A stretch of DNA of 64,000 nucleotides from positions 868,001-932,000 of the forward strand of contig OY969884.1 of assembly GCA_963704295.1 (NCBI GenBank). Direction: 5' to 3'. A program made the position numbers and the translations under genes. This document shows, one piece after another, positions 43,397-53,254 of the stretch (the stretch's first letter is position 1; each line of letters begins with the position of its first letter). This DNA is from JACCVL01 sp963704295 (GTDB lineage Bacteria; Actinomycetota; Actinomycetes; Propionibacteriales; Nocardioidaceae). Below the pieces are notes generated by a model. That model did no database searches. It was not told the DNA's origin and was given only the letters and a program-made list of their open reading frames with translations.

Positions 43397-44134
43397 TCAG
43401 TCGGTGCCGGCCTTGTAACCGACTCCGCGCACGGTCACGACGATCTCCGGGTTCTCCGGGTCGTGCTCGATCTTCGAGCGCAGCCGCTGCACGTGCACGT
43501 TCACCAGCCGGGTGTCCGCGGCGTGCCGGTAGCCCCAAACCTCCTCCAGCAGCACCTCCCGGCTGAACACCTGCCAGGGTTTGCGGGCCAGGCACAGCAG
43601 CAGGTCGAACTCGAGCGGCGTCAGCGTGATCACCGTGTCGCCGCGGTGCACGCTGTGCCCGGCGACGTCGATGGTCAGGTCGCGCACGCTGATCTGCTCC
43701 GGGGCGGGGTCGTCGTTGCGCCGCAGGCGGGCCCGGATCCGCGCCACCAGCTCCTTGGGCTTGAACGGCTTGACCATGTAGTCGTCGGCGCCCGACTCCA
43801 AGCCGACCACGACGTCGACGGTGTCGCTGCGAGCGGTCAGCATGACGATCGGCACGCCCGACTCGGCCCGGAGCGCCCGGCAGACGGCGATCCCGTCCAT
43901 GCCCGGGAGCATCACGTCCAGCAGGACGATGTCCGGGCGGTGCTCACGAAACGCGGGCAGCGCCTCGTCGCCGGTGCCGCACACCACCGGCTCGAACCCC
44001 TCCTGCCGGAGCACGATGGTGAGCATCTCGGCCAGGCTCGAGTCGTCGTCGACGACCAGCACACGTCCCCGGTGCAGGCCGGCCGACGAAGTCGCCCTCG
44101 CGGTGCTCTCGGTGTCGGTCACGTCCGCCTGCAC
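43397..44134 (-). CDS. mtrA: Response regulator MtrA
   Basis: An OmpR/PhoB-type regulator of 245 residues. Receiver domain with the acidic pair in VLVVDDD, phospho-acceptor Asp73 in VLLDVMLPGMDG and Lys in YMVKPFKPKEL; a winged-helix DNA-binding domain with REVLLEEVWGYRHAADTRLVNVHVQRLRSKIE and VRGVGYKAG at the end. MtrA controls genes for division, wall hydrolases and DnaA in relatives. It is the first gene of the mtrA-mtrB-lpqB-comF operon and lies 13 bases from ahcY on the same strand. A 20-residue N-terminal extension precedes the receiver. GTG start. Confidence 0.96.
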   Translation of the reverse strand: MQADVTDTESTARATSSAGLHRGRVLVVDDDSSLAEMLTIVLRQEGFEPVVCGTGDEALPAFREHRPDIVLLDVMLPGMDGIAVCRALRAESGVPIVMLTARSDTVDVVVGLESGADDYMVKPFKPKELVARIRARLRRNDDPAPEQISVRDLTIDVAGHSVHRGDTVITLTPLEFDLLLCLARKPWQVFSREVLLEEVWGYRHAADTRLVNVHVQRLRSKIEHDPENPEIVVTVRGVGYKAGTD

Positions 44135-44147
44135 GCGGCCAGCGTAG

Positions 44148-45608
44148 TCAGTAGCGGTACTCGTCGGACTTGTACGGCCCGGCGACGTCGACGCCGAGGT
44201 ACTCCGCCTGGTCCTTGGTCAGCTCGGTCAGCCGGACGCCGAGGGCGTCCAGGTGCAGCCGGGCGACCTCCTCGTCGAGGTGTTTGGGCAGGGTGTGGAC
44301 GCCGAGCGGGTAGTCCTCCGCCTTGGTGAACAGCTCGATCTGCGCGAGCACCTGGTTGGTGAACGAGTTGCTCATCACGAACGACGGGTGTCCGGTCGCG
44401 TTGCCGAGGTTGAGCAGCCGGCCCTCGCTCAGCACGATCACCGCGTGCCCGTCCTGGAACGTCCACAGGTCGACCTGCGGCTTGACGGGAGTGCGCTGCA
44501 CGCCGGGGACCTCCGCCAGCCCGGCCATGTCGATCTCGTCGTCGAAGTGGCCGATGTTGCCGACGATCGCCTGGTGCTTCATCGCGGTCATGTGCGCGGC
44601 GGTCACGACGTCGCGGTTGCCGGTCGCGGTGATCACGATGTCGGCGCTGCCGACCACGTCGTCCAGGCGGGCGACCTGGTAGCCGTCCATCGCGGCCTGC
44701 AACGCGCAGATCGGGTCGATCTCGGTGACGATGACCCGCGCGCCCTGGCCGCGCAGCGACTCCGCGCAGCCCTTGCCGACGTCGCCGTACCCGCAGATGA
44801 CGGCGACCTTGCCGCCGATCAGCGTGTCGGTGGCCCGGTTGATGCCGTCCACGAGCGAGTGCCGGCAGCCGTACTTGTTGTCGAACTTCGACTTGGTCAC
44901 CGAGTCGTTGACGTTGATGGCCGGGAACAGCAGCGTCCCGGCGCGGGCCCGCTCGTAGAGCCGCAGCACACCGGTCGTCGTCTCCTCGGTGACGCCCTGG
45001 ATGCCCTGTCCGATCTCGGTCCAGCGGGTGGGGTGCTCGCCCAGCGAGCGACCGAGCAGCGCCAGCACCTGCTTGAGCTCGGCGTTGTCGGTGCTGTCTG
45101 GCGACGGGACCGCACCGCTCCGCTCGTACTCGGTGCCGAGGTGGACGAGCAGCGTGGCGTCGCCGCCGTCGTCGAGCACCATGTTCGGCGTCCGGCCGTC
45201 CGGCCAGCTCAGTGCCTGCTCGGTGCACCACCAGTACTCCGCCAGCGTCTCGCCCTTCCAGGCGAACACCGGCACCCCTCGGGGGTCGTCGGCCGAGCCG
45301 TCCGGGCCGACCGCGACCGCGGCGGCCGCGTGGTCCTGGGTGGAGAAGATGTTGCAGCTGGCCCAGCGCACCTCCGCGCCCAGCGCGACCAGCGTCTCGA
45401 TCAGCACCGCGGTCTGCACGGTCATGTGCAGCGAGCCGGTGATCCGGGCGCCGGCCAGCGGGCGGCTGGAGCCGAACCGCTCGCGCATCGCCATCAGGCC
45501 GGGCATCTCGTGCTCGGCGAGCCCGATCTCGATCCGACCGAAGTCGGCCAGCGAGAGGTCGGCGACCTTGAAGTCGAGAGCGGCGGTGGACGGCGGCTCG
45601 AGAGTCAT
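44148..45608 (-). CDS. ahcY: Adenosylhomocysteinase
   Basis: Hydrolyses S-adenosylhomocysteine to adenosine and homocysteine and thereby removes the product inhibitor of methyltransferases. The 486-residue protein has the long form with the extra segment (about 155-190) found in actinobacteria. Motifs: NAD-binding [16 protein letters not shown] and [11 protein letters not shown]. The end (YKSDEYRY) is the conserved C-terminus that reaches into the neighbouring subunit. It sits just upstream of mtrA, as in mycobacteria. The ATG start is preceded by a 31-base gap from the SIS gene stop. Confidence 0.97.
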   Translation of the reverse strand: MTLEPPSTAALDFKVADLSLADFGRIEIGLAEHEMPGLMAMRERFGSSRPLAGARITGSLHMTVQTAVLIETLVALGAEVRWASCNIFSTQDHAAAAVAVGPDGSADDPRGVPVFAWKGETLAEYWWCTEQALSWPDGRTPNMVLDDGGDATLLVHLGTEYERSGAVPSPDSTDNAELKQVLALLGRSLGEHPTRWTEIGQGIQGVTEETTTGVLRLYERARAGTLLFPAINVNDSVTKSKFDNKYGCRHSLVDGINRATDTLIGGKVAVICGYGDVGKGCAESLRGQGARVIVTEIDPICALQAAMDGYQVARLDDVVGSADIVITATGNRDVVTAAHMTAMKHQAIVGNIGHFDDEIDMAGLAEVPGVQRTPVKPQVDLWTFQDGHAVIVLSEGRLLNLGNATGHPSFVMSNSFTNQVLAQIELFTKAEDYPLGVHTLPKHLDEEVARLHLDALGVRLTELTKDQAEYLGVDVAGPYKSDEYRY

Positions 45609-45639
45609 GCACCCAGGGTACGGGCCGGGCGTCGTCCCC

Positions 45640-46707
45640 TCAGCCTCCGTCCGTCAGCAGCCGCGACGTGGACCCGAGCCCGACGGCGAGATAGACGGCG
45701 GCGTAGGAACCGGTGGCGAGCAACGTGCCGTAGCGGGCGATCGGCGGCCCCTCGGTCCCCGCCACCCGATGCACCCGCACGTCGTGCTCCTGCGCCCGCG
45801 CGATCAGCCGGCCGCGCTGCTCCCGAGCGACCCTCCCGTCGCTGGCGTCGTCGAGCAGCACCAGCGCCGGCCGCGGGCCCGCGCCGGCGTCGACCGACCG
45901 ATCGGCGAACGGGTCGGCGAACAGGTCGTGCTGGGTGGTCGCCGCCAGCACCGGGAGCAGGTGGTCGGCGTCGGCCGCGAGCGCGGCCCGGCCGGAGGCC
46001 CGACGGAAGGTCTCGGCGACCCGGCGAGCCGCCCGGGCGGCGAGGACCGAGCCTCCCCAGACGAGCGGGGTGGCCTCGGCGAGCACGATCGCCAGCTCCT
46101 TCGCCGGGTTGCCGGCGAGGTCCTCGTACGGCGAGCAGGCCACCGCGACGGCGTCCAGGGCGGCGGCCACCTCCTCGGCGTCCACCTCCGGCCCGAGCCC
46201 GGCCCGGTGCAGCGCCTGCAGCACCACCACCGCCACCGCCAGCGAGTCGGTGGACACGGTCGGGAGCAGCGTCGTCGACCGGCTGGCGCCCATCTCGGCC
46301 AGGCTCGCGTGCGGCGGGCAGGCAAGCAGCAGGGTGCAGCCGCGGCGGACTGCCTCGAGGACGGCCGAGGTCGCCGCCTCGTCCCCGCTCTGCGGCGCCA
46401 GCACGACGACGGTGTCCAGGCTCCCGGTCCAGCCGGGCAGCCCGGGACCCGGCCAGGCGACGAACGGGACCGGGCACCACGGCTCGAGCACCGCCCGCAG
46501 CAACCGCGAGTCCGCCCCGGCGACGACCAGGGCCCGCGGCCGCCAGTCCGATGCGGAACCGGCCGCGGGGTCGCCCAGGGTGTTGGCCGCCTCCCGGGTG
46601 GAGTCCGCCTCCAGGCGGACCCGAGCGCCCGCCTCGGCCAGTCGGCGCAGCAGCGGGTCGGCCGCGGTGAGCGCCACCACGTCGTCGAGGGCGGCATCGT
46701 CGAACAT
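45640..46707 (-). CDS. SIS-domain protein, TobH/phosphomannose-isomerase-like
   Basis: A 355-residue protein with two SIS-type sugar-phosphate-binding modules, related to bifunctional phosphoglucose/phosphomannose isomerases and to the mycobacterial TobH protein in the same place (Rv3256c). Features: an N-terminal segment ending in [78 protein letters not shown]. The catalytic Glu/His of true PMI enzymes are not evident to me, so a binding or reduced role is possible. Its ATG overlaps the Trm112 stop by one base (TGATG). Context with PMM-like and ManC-like genes favours mannose-phosphate metabolism. Confidence 0.83.
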   Translation of the reverse strand: MFDDAALDDVVALTAADPLLRRLAEAGARVRLEADSTREAANTLGDPAAGSASDWRPRALVVAGADSRLLRAVLEPWCPVPFVAWPGPGLPGWTGSLDTVVVLAPQSGDEAATSAVLEAVRRGCTLLLACPPHASLAEMGASRSTTLLPTVSTDSLAVAVVVLQALHRAGLGPEVDAEEVAAALDAVAVACSPYEDLAGNPAKELAIVLAEATPLVWGGSVLAARAARRVAETFRRASGRAALAADADHLLPVLAATTQHDLFADPFADRSVDAGAGPRPALVLLDDASDGRVAREQRGRLIARAQEHDVRVHRVAGTEGPPIARYGTLLATGSYAAVYLAVGLGSTSRLLTDGG

Positions 46708-46901
46708 CAGGCGTCCGGGTCGTGGCCGGAGCGACGGGCCTCCTCGACCAGCAACACCGGGATCTCGTCGCGGATCGGGTAGGCGAGCCCGCAGGCGGTG
46801 CAGACCAGCTCCGGCCGGTCCACGTCGGACTCGTCCAGCCGCAGCACGCCGTGGCAGGCAGGACAGGCGAGGATGGCCAGCAGCCCGCTGTCGAAGTGCA
46901 T
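46707..46901 (-). CDS. Trm112-family zinc-ribbon protein
   Basis: A 64-residue protein with two CxxC knuckles (CPACHG and CTACGL), the zinc-ribbon of the Trm112/YcaR family. Trm112 proteins activate methyltransferases in eukaryotes; small bacterial members are mostly of unknown role and often stand next to SIS/TobH-like genes in actinobacteria. The start is the ATG at 46901 after a strong GGAGG; an upstream in-frame start would add 13 unconserved residues. Confidence 0.9.
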   Translation of the reverse strand: MHFDSGLLAILACPACHGVLRLDESDVDRPELVCTACGLAYPIRDEIPVLLVEEARRSGHDPDA

Positions 46902-46948
46902 AGGTCCTCCGGAAATGGGCCGCGGCGTGCTCTGGTACACATCGTGGC

Positions 46949-47761
46949 ATGACGACGGCGGTGGGGCAGTCGACGGCCGGCCGCGCCGTCGAACCGGTGC
47001 GACTCACCGACCTGCGCGCGGTCGTGTTCGACCTCGACGACACTCTGGCGGCCTCGAAGCAGCCGGCGCAACCGGTCATGACGCGGGCGCTCAGCGAGCT
47101 GCTCGACCGGATCGACGTCGGCATCGTCACCGGCGGCCGGTTCGAGCTGATCGACAGCCAGCTGCTCGGGCAGCTGCCCGACGACGACGAGACGCTACGG
47201 CGATTGCACCTGCTCCCGGCCTGCGGCACCCGCTACCTGGTGCGCCGAGACGGCGCCTGGTCGCCGGTCTACACCCGCGACCTCGACGGAGCAGAGCGAG
47301 AGCTGATCATCGAGGTGCTGACCAGCACCGCGCGGTCGCTGCGGCTCTGGCCGACCGACCCCGCCGGGGACGTGATCGAAGACCGCGGCGGTCAGATCAC
47401 CTTCTCCGCGCTGGGCCAGCAGGCGTCCGGCCCGGCCAAGGCGTCGTGGGACCCTGACCACGGAAAGAAGCGGCGACTGGCCGCGGCCGTGGCCGCGCAG
47501 CTGCCCGACCACGACGTCCGCAGCGGGCGGTCCACGTCGGTCGACGTCACCCGCCGGGGTGTGGACAAGGCCTACGGCGTCCGCCAGCTGGCTGAGCGGC
47601 TGGGCTCCCAGCCACCACGGCTGCTGTTCGTCGGCGACCAGCTCTTCGAGGGCGGCAACGACCACTCGGTGTGGGCGACCGGAGTGCACTGCCGGCCCGT
47701 GCAGCGCTGGCAGGAGACCGCCCAGCTGGTGGAAGAGCTGCTGGCCGGACGCGCGGTCTGA
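46949..47761 (+). CDS. HAD-IIB hydrolase resembling eukaryotic-type phosphomannomutase
   Basis: A 270-residue HAD-superfamily protein of the IIB cap class, close to the PMM1/PMM2 type that interconverts mannose-6-P and mannose-1-P. The nucleophile and acid/base pair are Asp28 and Asp30 in [13 protein letters not shown], followed by [53 protein letters not shown] and [13 protein letters not shown] (Mg site). The matching segments [17 protein letters not shown] and DKAYG are shared with eukaryotic PMM. It occupies the place where other actinobacteria carry ManB of the alpha-phosphohexomutase family, but in opposite orientation. A phosphatase role (sucrose- or mannosylglycerate-phosphatase type) is the main alternative. 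Confidence 0.83.
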   Translation: MTTAVGQSTAGRAVEPVRLTDLRAVVFDLDDTLAASKQPAQPVMTRALSELLDRIDVGIVTGGRFELIDSQLLGQLPDDDETLRRLHLLPACGTRYLVRRDGAWSPVYTRDLDGAERELIIEVLTSTARSLRLWPTDPAGDVIEDRGGQITFSALGQQASGPAKASWDPDHGKKRRLAAAVAAQLPDHDVRSGRSTSVDVTRRGVDKAYGVRQLAERLGSQPPRLLFVGDQLFEGGNDHSVWATGVHCRPVQRWQETAQLVEELLAGRAV

Positions 47762-47764
47762 GCG

Positions 47765-48127
47765 TCAGTCGGCTCGGGAGCGCAGCACCCGCAGGTGGCC
47801 ACGGCGGCCGACCTCGACCGCGCGACCCGTCGGCTCCGGTTCGACTCCCCCGACCGGCCGGGCCGCCTCGCGGACGGCGTCGGCGAGGGCCAGCAGGTCG
47901 TCGTCGCTCGGGCCGGCGGCCGCGGGGTCGGGTGCCAGCCGGACGACCTCCCACCCGCGTGGCGCGGACAGTGTCTCCGCGTGCGCGACGCACAGGTCGT
48001 AGCTGTGCGGCTCGGCGAAGGTCGCCAGCGGGCCGAGCACTGCCGTCTGGTCGCCGTACACGTAGGTGAGCGTGGCCACAGCGGCCCGGGTGCACGCGGT
48101 CCGCGAGCAGCGGCGGGTGGAACTCAC
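47765..48127 (-). CDS. DUF3499 family protein, probable zinc-binding
   Basis: A 120-residue protein of the DUF3499 family (Rv3258c-like). The N-terminal region has Cys7, Cys12, Cys46 and His49 in CSRTACTRAA...HSYDLCVAHAE, consistent with a zinc ribbon. The C-terminal half is acidic and variable. Start GTG at 48127 (VSSTRRCSR). It is convergent with the HAD gene and divergent from the zincin-like gene. Function unknown, but the position beside the mannose and WhiB2 genes is conserved among actinobacteria. Confidence 0.85.
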   Translation of the reverse strand: MSSTRRCSRTACTRAAVATLTYVYGDQTAVLGPLATFAEPHSYDLCVAHAETLSAPRGWEVVRLAPDPAAAGPSDDDLLALADAVREAARPVGGVEPEPTGRAVEVGRRGHLRVLRSRAD

Positions 48128-48157
48128 GAGCAGACCGTACCCCCCTAGGCTCCGCCC

Positions 48158-48592
48158 GTGTCCGCGCCACGCTCCGCCTCCGCCCACCGGGACCGGCGGG
48201 GTCGTGGGGCGCGTGGCCCGCGCTCCCTGCCCGGGCCGCTGACCCCCGGCGGGACGCCGCCGGGGCCGACCCCGGCGGGTGCCTTCGACGACTGCGTCAC
48301 CGCGGCCGTGCTCCGGCTCCGCCGGCACGTGGGACCGGACCTCGACCGGGTGCACGTGGGGGTGGAGGAGACGCCGCTGCTGCCGGACGACTGGGACCAG
48401 GAGGTGCCGCTGAGCACCCGGCTGCCGGCCACCGCCCGAACCCCGGCGACCGTCGTCGTCTACCGGCTGCCGGTGGCGGGCCGTGTCCGCGGGCGCACCG
48501 AGACCGCCGCTCTGGTGCTGGACCTGCTGGTGGAGGAGGTCGCCGAGCTGCTCGGCCGCGACCCGGACACCCTCGACCCGCGGCTCGGCTGA
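48158..48592 (+). CDS. Degenerate minimal-zincin (metallopeptidase family) protein, Rv3259-like
   Basis: A 144-residue protein. Residues 1-40 are a Pro/Arg/Gly-rich disordered leader; 42-144 resemble the short zincin family, with ARTPATVVVYRLPV and a final helix LVEEVAELLGRDPDTLDP. In active members that helix carries HExxH; here the aligned residues are EEVAE (126-130), both zinc histidines being Glu, so peptidase activity is not expected. Rv3259, in the same place in mycobacteria, appears similarly altered (from memory). It may have a structural or binding role. GTG start. Confidence 0.75.
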   Translation: MSAPRSASAHRDRRGRGARGPRSLPGPLTPGGTPPGPTPAGAFDDCVTAAVLRLRRHVGPDLDRVHVGVEETPLLPDDWDQEVPLSTRLPATARTPATVVVYRLPVAGRVRGRTETAALVLDLLVEEVAELLGRDPDTLDPRLG

Positions 48593-48608
48593 CACCTCCC
48601 GGTCAGGG

Positions 48609-50090
48609 TCAGCTCCCAGGCGGGACCACCTGCGGCACCAGAGCCGGGATCGTGACGTCGGTGACCAGCGACTGCAGCGGCAACACCGCCAGCCCGGCCG
48701 GGCCGCGCAGGGTCACCGCCCCCACCAGCGGCACGGTGGCGACGCCGGCTGCGCTGGGCTCGATGAGCAGGTAGGCCAGGTTGCGAAGCCGGGAGCGGGG
48801 CAGGTCGAGCGTGCGGAGCAGGTCGACCTGCACCGACGTGCCTGCCGGCAGCTCCACCCGTCCGGCAGCGAGCCGCTGTCCGTCCTCGGAGTAGCCGGCG
48901 AGCCGCACCGTCCGCGACCGCACCGCGCGGGTGTCCGGGTCGACCAGCACCGCGGCCAGCGTCAGGGTGGGAGTCGCGGTCACGGCGCCCAGACCGAGCG
49001 GCACCACCGCCGCGCCGGTCAGCGGGGCGGCGCCGGGAGGGAGCGCGACGTCGGCCCCGTCGTCCAGCCGGACCGCCGCGGTGACGGGGCCGTCCGCTCG
49101 GACCTCGACGCTGGTGCCGGGCTCGACCCGCTTGGGGAGCGGCACGGTGGCGACCCCGCCCGCCGGTACCTGCACGGACTCGGCGCCCGGCACGGACACC
49201 CGGCCGCTCCCGGCCACGAGTGCGGGGCGGGCGACCACGGACTGCTGCCCCGGGTTGGCGACGACGAGCAAGGGGGCCGTCCGGGTGTCGACGACGCCCG
49301 GCACCAGCACCGTCCGGGCCGGTGCGGCGGCAGCGGGCAGCCAGTCGGTGCCCTGCGCGCTCAGCCCGCCGGCCCAGGTGTCGGCCAGCGCAGCCACGAC
49401 CCGGCCCTGGCTGGCCTCGACCTCGACCGCGACGTCGTCGGTGCCGGCCACGACGTCGCTCAGCGTCAGCGCGACGACGTCTCCGTCGCCGACGCGGACG
49501 TCCTCGGTACGCACGGCCGGCAGCACCCCCTCCGGGCCGCGCAGCACCACGTCGACGACGGCATCGGTGCCTGCCGGGGCGGACAGCAGCAGGGTGCCGT
49601 CCCGCGACGGGGTGCTCCCGGCGCCGACGAAGTGCCACCGTCGGGCCGGCTCCGCACAGCGCTGCACCGCGAGCCCTCCGCCGGACCCGTCCAGCGCCAG
49701 GCTCGCCTCGACGGCGGACACCGTCGGGGCGGCGGCGCCGGCGGCGGTGAGCTGGACCAGCGGCGGGCCGGCTCGGCCGGCCCCGGGCCGGTCGAGCACC
49801 GTCCAGGCCCCGGGCTCGTCCAGGCTGAGACCAGGTCCGCGCACCATCGCAGGTCCCAGGTCGGCGCCGGCACCGGGCAGGTCCGGGATGCCAACCGCGA
49901 GCACGCGGGACCGGGCGCCGTCCGGCAGTGCGAGACAGCTGAGCGTCCGCTGTTCCACCGGGACGGTGGCCGGCTCGGCGGGCCGGCGGGCGCTGTCGGG
50001 GGCCCGCCCGGAGACCAGCACGAGCGCCAGCGCCACCATCAGCGCGGGCAGCGCGACCCCGACCGCTCGGGCCGCCCCGCGCGGCGTCAC
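48609..50090 (-). CDS. DUF5719 family secreted/membrane-anchored protein
   Basis: A 493-residue protein with one N-terminal TM or signal anchor (about 9-30) and a long, Ala/Val/Gly-rich extracellular region of predicted beta-sandwich repeats, typical of DUF5719, which always accompanies the GT2 membrane protein upstream in actinobacteria. No catalytic motif is visible. The GTG start overlaps the glycosyltransferase stop as GTGA; the two probably act together in envelope polysaccharide assembly. It is convergent with the zincin-like gene. Confidence 0.82.
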   Translation of the reverse strand: MTPRGAARAVGVALPALMVALALVLVSGRAPDSARRPAEPATVPVEQRTLSCLALPDGARSRVLAVGIPDLPGAGADLGPAMVRGPGLSLDEPGAWTVLDRPGAGRAGPPLVQLTAAGAAAPTVSAVEASLALDGSGGGLAVQRCAEPARRWHFVGAGSTPSRDGTLLLSAPAGTDAVVDVVLRGPEGVLPAVRTEDVRVGDGDVVALTLSDVVAGTDDVAVEVEASQGRVVAALADTWAGGLSAQGTDWLPAAAAPARTVLVPGVVDTRTAPLLVVANPGQQSVVARPALVAGSGRVSVPGAESVQVPAGGVATVPLPKRVEPGTSVEVRADGPVTAAVRLDDGADVALPPGAAPLTGAAVVPLGLGAVTATPTLTLAAVLVDPDTRAVRSRTVRLAGYSEDGQRLAAGRVELPAGTSVQVDLLRTLDLPRSRLRNLAYLLIEPSAAGVATVPLVGAVTLRGPAGLAVLPLQSLVTDVTIPALVPQVVPPGS

Positions 50091-53000
50091 GACGACCTCC
50101 GGCGGGTCGGCGCGGCGAGGACCAGCAACAACCCGAGGCCCACCAGTTGACCGGCGACCAACCACCCCCGGCGGTCCTCGTGCCGGACCTGCAGTCCGCC
50201 GCCGGAGCCGGCAGACTCGAAGCCCTGCACCGCCGCACCGAGCACCTTGGTCTGCTGCAGACCCTCCCCGCCGACGCTGGCGGACCAGGCCGGGTCGGGC
50301 GGCGCGGCGACCGTGAGCGGGCCAGCACCCCCGGTCGGCACCGCGGCACGCCAGGGTGGCCCGCCATCGGTCCCGACCGCGTCCAGCGGCAGGGCGGTGC
50401 CGCCTGCGCGCAGCACTCCGCCGGGCTGGTCGAGCCGCCAGGCGCGGTCACCCGCCGGTGCTCCGGCCCGGACCAGGCCGGGGGCGCTGTCCAGCGCGTC
50501 GGCGAGATCCGGCTGCACCGGAGCGGGGAGGTAGACGTAGCCGACGCCGAACGCGGCCACCGTGGCCAGGTCCTGCTCGTCGGGCGCCGCCAGCAGCCCC
50601 GACAGGGCGTCGACCAACCGGGGCGCCGCCGCCGCGGCCCGCATCGGCTCCTCGCCCAGCCGCCAGCCGTCCTCGCGCACCAGGGTGGTCGACACCTCGC
50701 CACCATCCGCGGCGAGGACGACCGCCGACGGGTGCGCCCCGGTCCGGGCGTCCTCGGTCATGTAGGCGGGTACGGCGGTGGGCGCACCGCGGCGCAGCGG
50801 TCCGTCGATCCCCGGCAGGACCTGCCAGGCCAGGGCTGCGAGCGGCCCGGCCACGGCAGCCACCGTGACGAGCAGGACGACCGGCTGCTGCCAGCCGAAG
50901 CTGCGTCCGCCCAGCACCGCCTGCAGGTCATGCGCCGCGACCGCCGCCGCGACCAACAGCGCGCCCATCCACAACACGAGCGGGAAGCCGACCCACACGG
51001 TGGACACCGCGGCGTCCTGCCAGCCGCCCGGGTCCACCGCGACGCCGACGGCGGCGGCGAGCAGCGCGCCGGCGGCCACCGTCCACGCGGCGACGACCTC
51101 CCGGCGCCGGTCGGTACGGGCCAGGGCCAGCAGGCCGGCGACCAGCACCCCGGCTCCCAGCCAGGCGGGCGAGGCCCCCGGCCCACCCGGCGCGCCGAGT
51201 GCCAGGTCCAGCGTTCCTGGATCGAGGGCCCCGACGTCGGCATCGGGCAGCCCGGCTTCCCACCACCACTGGCTGGGGTCCTGGACCCGGCGGAGCAGCC
51301 ACCACGGTCCGAGCAGCCAGGGGACGGCCAGCACGACGACGGCCGAGACGGCCGCGGTCGGCACCGACCTCCGGTCCGAGGCGGCGGCGAGCAGCACCAA
51401 CAAGAGCATGGCCACCACGAGCATCGGCAGCGCGACCGGGACGACGGCCACCAGCGCGGCCGCGGCCAGGCCGGCCCGGGCGCGCCGGACCCAGCGCTGC
51501 AGGGGAGGGACCTGCTCGGTCAGGGACAACACGGCAGCCGCCGCCAGTGGGAGCAGCACGGTGCCGAGCACGGTGCCGAGCCGGCCTTGCGCGACCGCAC
51601 CGGTCGCCAGCGGCAGCACGCCGTAGGCGGTCGCCGCCCAGATCGCGGCGACGGGCCCGGCGCCCGCCCGTCGGAGCAGCCGGTGCGCGGCCAGCGCCGC
51701 CAGGACCGGACTGCCCAACAGCAACAGCGACACCAACAGGCCGGCGTCACCGAGCGTGCCGACCCCGGCGACGCCGAGCAGCAGGACGTAGGGCGGCGCG
51801 GGCACCGTGGAACCGACCCCGGCCGGGTGCCAGCCCGCGGTGTAGCCCGCCCACCAGTCGGCGATCCCCTCCGGCGCGGGCAGCAGTGCGCCGCCCTGCA
51901 GCTCTCCTCCGGTCAGCACGCCGCGGACGGCCAGCAGGGACAGCACCGCGAGCAGCAGCACCGCCGTCGCCCACGGCCGGGCCAACACCCGGGCCAGCAG
52001 GCCCGGCTCGGCCGGCAGCTCCTCGGCCTCGTCGGCGACCGGGCCGGGTTCGGCGACCGCCCGAGGGATCGACGCCGGAGCGGTGTCGAGAAGCCCACCG
52101 ACCACCTCCAGCACGGCGGCCGCGCCGTCCCGGTACGGCCGCAGCGGCGACGGGAGCAGCGGGCGGACCACGTCGGGCGCCGCCCGGGCGGTGCACCGGC
52201 GCTCTCGTCGGGCCGCGACCAGCGGCCCCGGCCGGCCGAGGACGGCGACCGCCGCGGCCAGCTCGTCGAGCGAGTCGCGGGGCGCCTTCAGCAGCAGCAG
52301 CCCGAGGGCGCGGAGCAGCGACCCGGTGAGCAGCCGGACGTACTGCGGGAGCAGCGCCCGGGAGCGGCAGTTCGCCAGCAGGACGAACAGCGCCGCCCGG
52401 CGCTGCCCGCGGCGCACGCTCGACGCGGCCGCCCCGCCGGAGCGCAGCCCCCGGGTCGCCGCCTCGGCGTGGAACAGCACCGCCTCCGGCACGACCCGCA
52501 CCCGCAGGCCGGCGCGCGCGACCCGCCAGCCGAGATCGAGGTCGTCGCCGAACAGCGGCAGAGCCGGGTCGAGTCCACCGAGCTCGTCCCACACCTGGCG
52601 GCGCACCAGCAGGCCGGCGGTGCCCACCGCGAGGACGTCCCGCGCATCGTCGTGCTGGCCCTGGTCCGGCTCACCGCGTTCGAGGCCGGTCTCCCGGCGA
52701 CCGGTGCCGGTGATCGACACCCCCACCTCGAGCAGCCGGCGCAGTGACGGCCACTCCCGGACCTTGGGCCCGACGACGCCGATGTCGGCGTGTTCCGTCG
52801 CGGCCTGCAGCAGCCGCTCCAGCGCGTCCGGCGCCGGCGCACAGTCGTCGTGCAGCAGCCAGACCCACCCGTCGTCCGGGGGCGGCGGCGTGCGGTCGGC
52901 CAGGGCCTCCAAGCCGGTCCGGACCGCTGCCCCGAAGCCGGCGTCGGCGGACGCGGTCAGGACGGCGTCGCCGCCGAGGGCCGCCTCGAGCAAGCGGACC

Positions 53001-53164
53001 GAGTCGTCGGCGCTGCCGGTGTCGACCGCGACCAGCACGTCCGGCGGCCGGGACTGCGCGCCGAGGGCGTCGAGCGCCTGGGGCAGCCAGCGGGCACCAT
53101 CGTGGCTCACCAGCACGGCGGTCACGTGCGGCGAGGCAGCACTCGTCGCAGGGACCACAGACAT
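50087..53164 (-). CDS. Large membrane protein with N-terminal GT2 glycosyltransferase domain
   Basis: A 1025-residue protein. Residues about 10-300 are a GT-A family 2 glycosyltransferase: TAVLVSHDGARWLPQAL, VDTGSADDS, the metal-binding HDD in WLLHDDCAP and the acceptor loop LFGDDLDLGWR. After a Pro-rich hinge (about 370-390), roughly ten TM helices follow (400-790), then an extracellular beta-rich region (about 800-990) and a final TM before RRRSS. The layout is that of cell-wall polymer glycosyltransferases. The donor and acceptor are unknown; neighbouring GDP-mannose genes suggest but do not prove mannosyl transfer. Coupled to DUF5719 by a 4-base overlap. Confidence 0.86.
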   Translation of the reverse strand: MSVVPATSAASPHVTAVLVSHDGARWLPQALDALGAQSRPPDVLVAVDTGSADDSVRLLEAALGGDAVLTASADAGFGAAVRTGLEALADRTPPPPDDGWVWLLHDDCAPAPDALERLLQAATEHADIGVVGPKVREWPSLRRLLEVGVSITGTGRRETGLERGEPDQGQHDDARDVLAVGTAGLLVRRQVWDELGGLDPALPLFGDDLDLGWRVARAGLRVRVVPEAVLFHAEAATRGLRSGGAAASSVRRGQRRAALFVLLANCRSRALLPQYVRLLTGSLLRALGLLLLKAPRDSLDELAAAVAVLGRPGPLVAARRERRCTARAAPDVVRPLLPSPLRPYRDGAAAVLEVVGGLLDTAPASIPRAVAEPGPVADEAEELPAEPGLLARVLARPWATAVLLLAVLSLLAVRGVLTGGELQGGALLPAPEGIADWWAGYTAGWHPAGVGSTVPAPPYVLLLGVAGVGTLGDAGLLVSLLLLGSPVLAALAAHRLLRRAGAGPVAAIWAATAYGVLPLATGAVAQGRLGTVLGTVLLPLAAAAVLSLTEQVPPLQRWVRRARAGLAAAALVAVVPVALPMLVVAMLLLVLLAAASDRRSVPTAAVSAVVVLAVPWLLGPWWLLRRVQDPSQWWWEAGLPDADVGALDPGTLDLALGAPGGPGASPAWLGAGVLVAGLLALARTDRRREVVAAWTVAAGALLAAAVGVAVDPGGWQDAAVSTVWVGFPLVLWMGALLVAAAVAAHDLQAVLGGRSFGWQQPVVLLVTVAAVAGPLAALAWQVLPGIDGPLRRGAPTAVPAYMTEDARTGAHPSAVVLAADGGEVSTTLVREDGWRLGEEPMRAAAAAPRLVDALSGLLAAPDEQDLATVAAFGVGYVYLPAPVQPDLADALDSAPGLVRAGAPAGDRAWRLDQPGGVLRAGGTALPLDAVGTDGGPPWRAAVPTGGAGPLTVAAPPDPAWSASVGGEGLQQTKVLGAAVQGFESAGSGGGLQVRHEDRRGWLVAGQLVGLGLLLVLAAPTRRRSS

Positions 53165-53254
53165 CCTTCACCGGGCGGATCTGGCGGTCAGCGACCGACG
53201 GACCGGCTCACTGTAGCCACCGGCCCGGTCCTGCCGCCCGCCCCCAGGAAGAGG

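Noticed and set aside
44253..46670. Long plus-strand open frame opposite ahcY and the SIS gene
   Set aside because: Antisense to two well-supported genes; Arg/Pro-rich end and no recognisable motif.
47560..47568. Second exact DnaA-box match (TGTGGACAA)
   Set aside because: It lies inside the conserved coding motif of the HAD gene (GVDKA) and is explained by the protein sequence.
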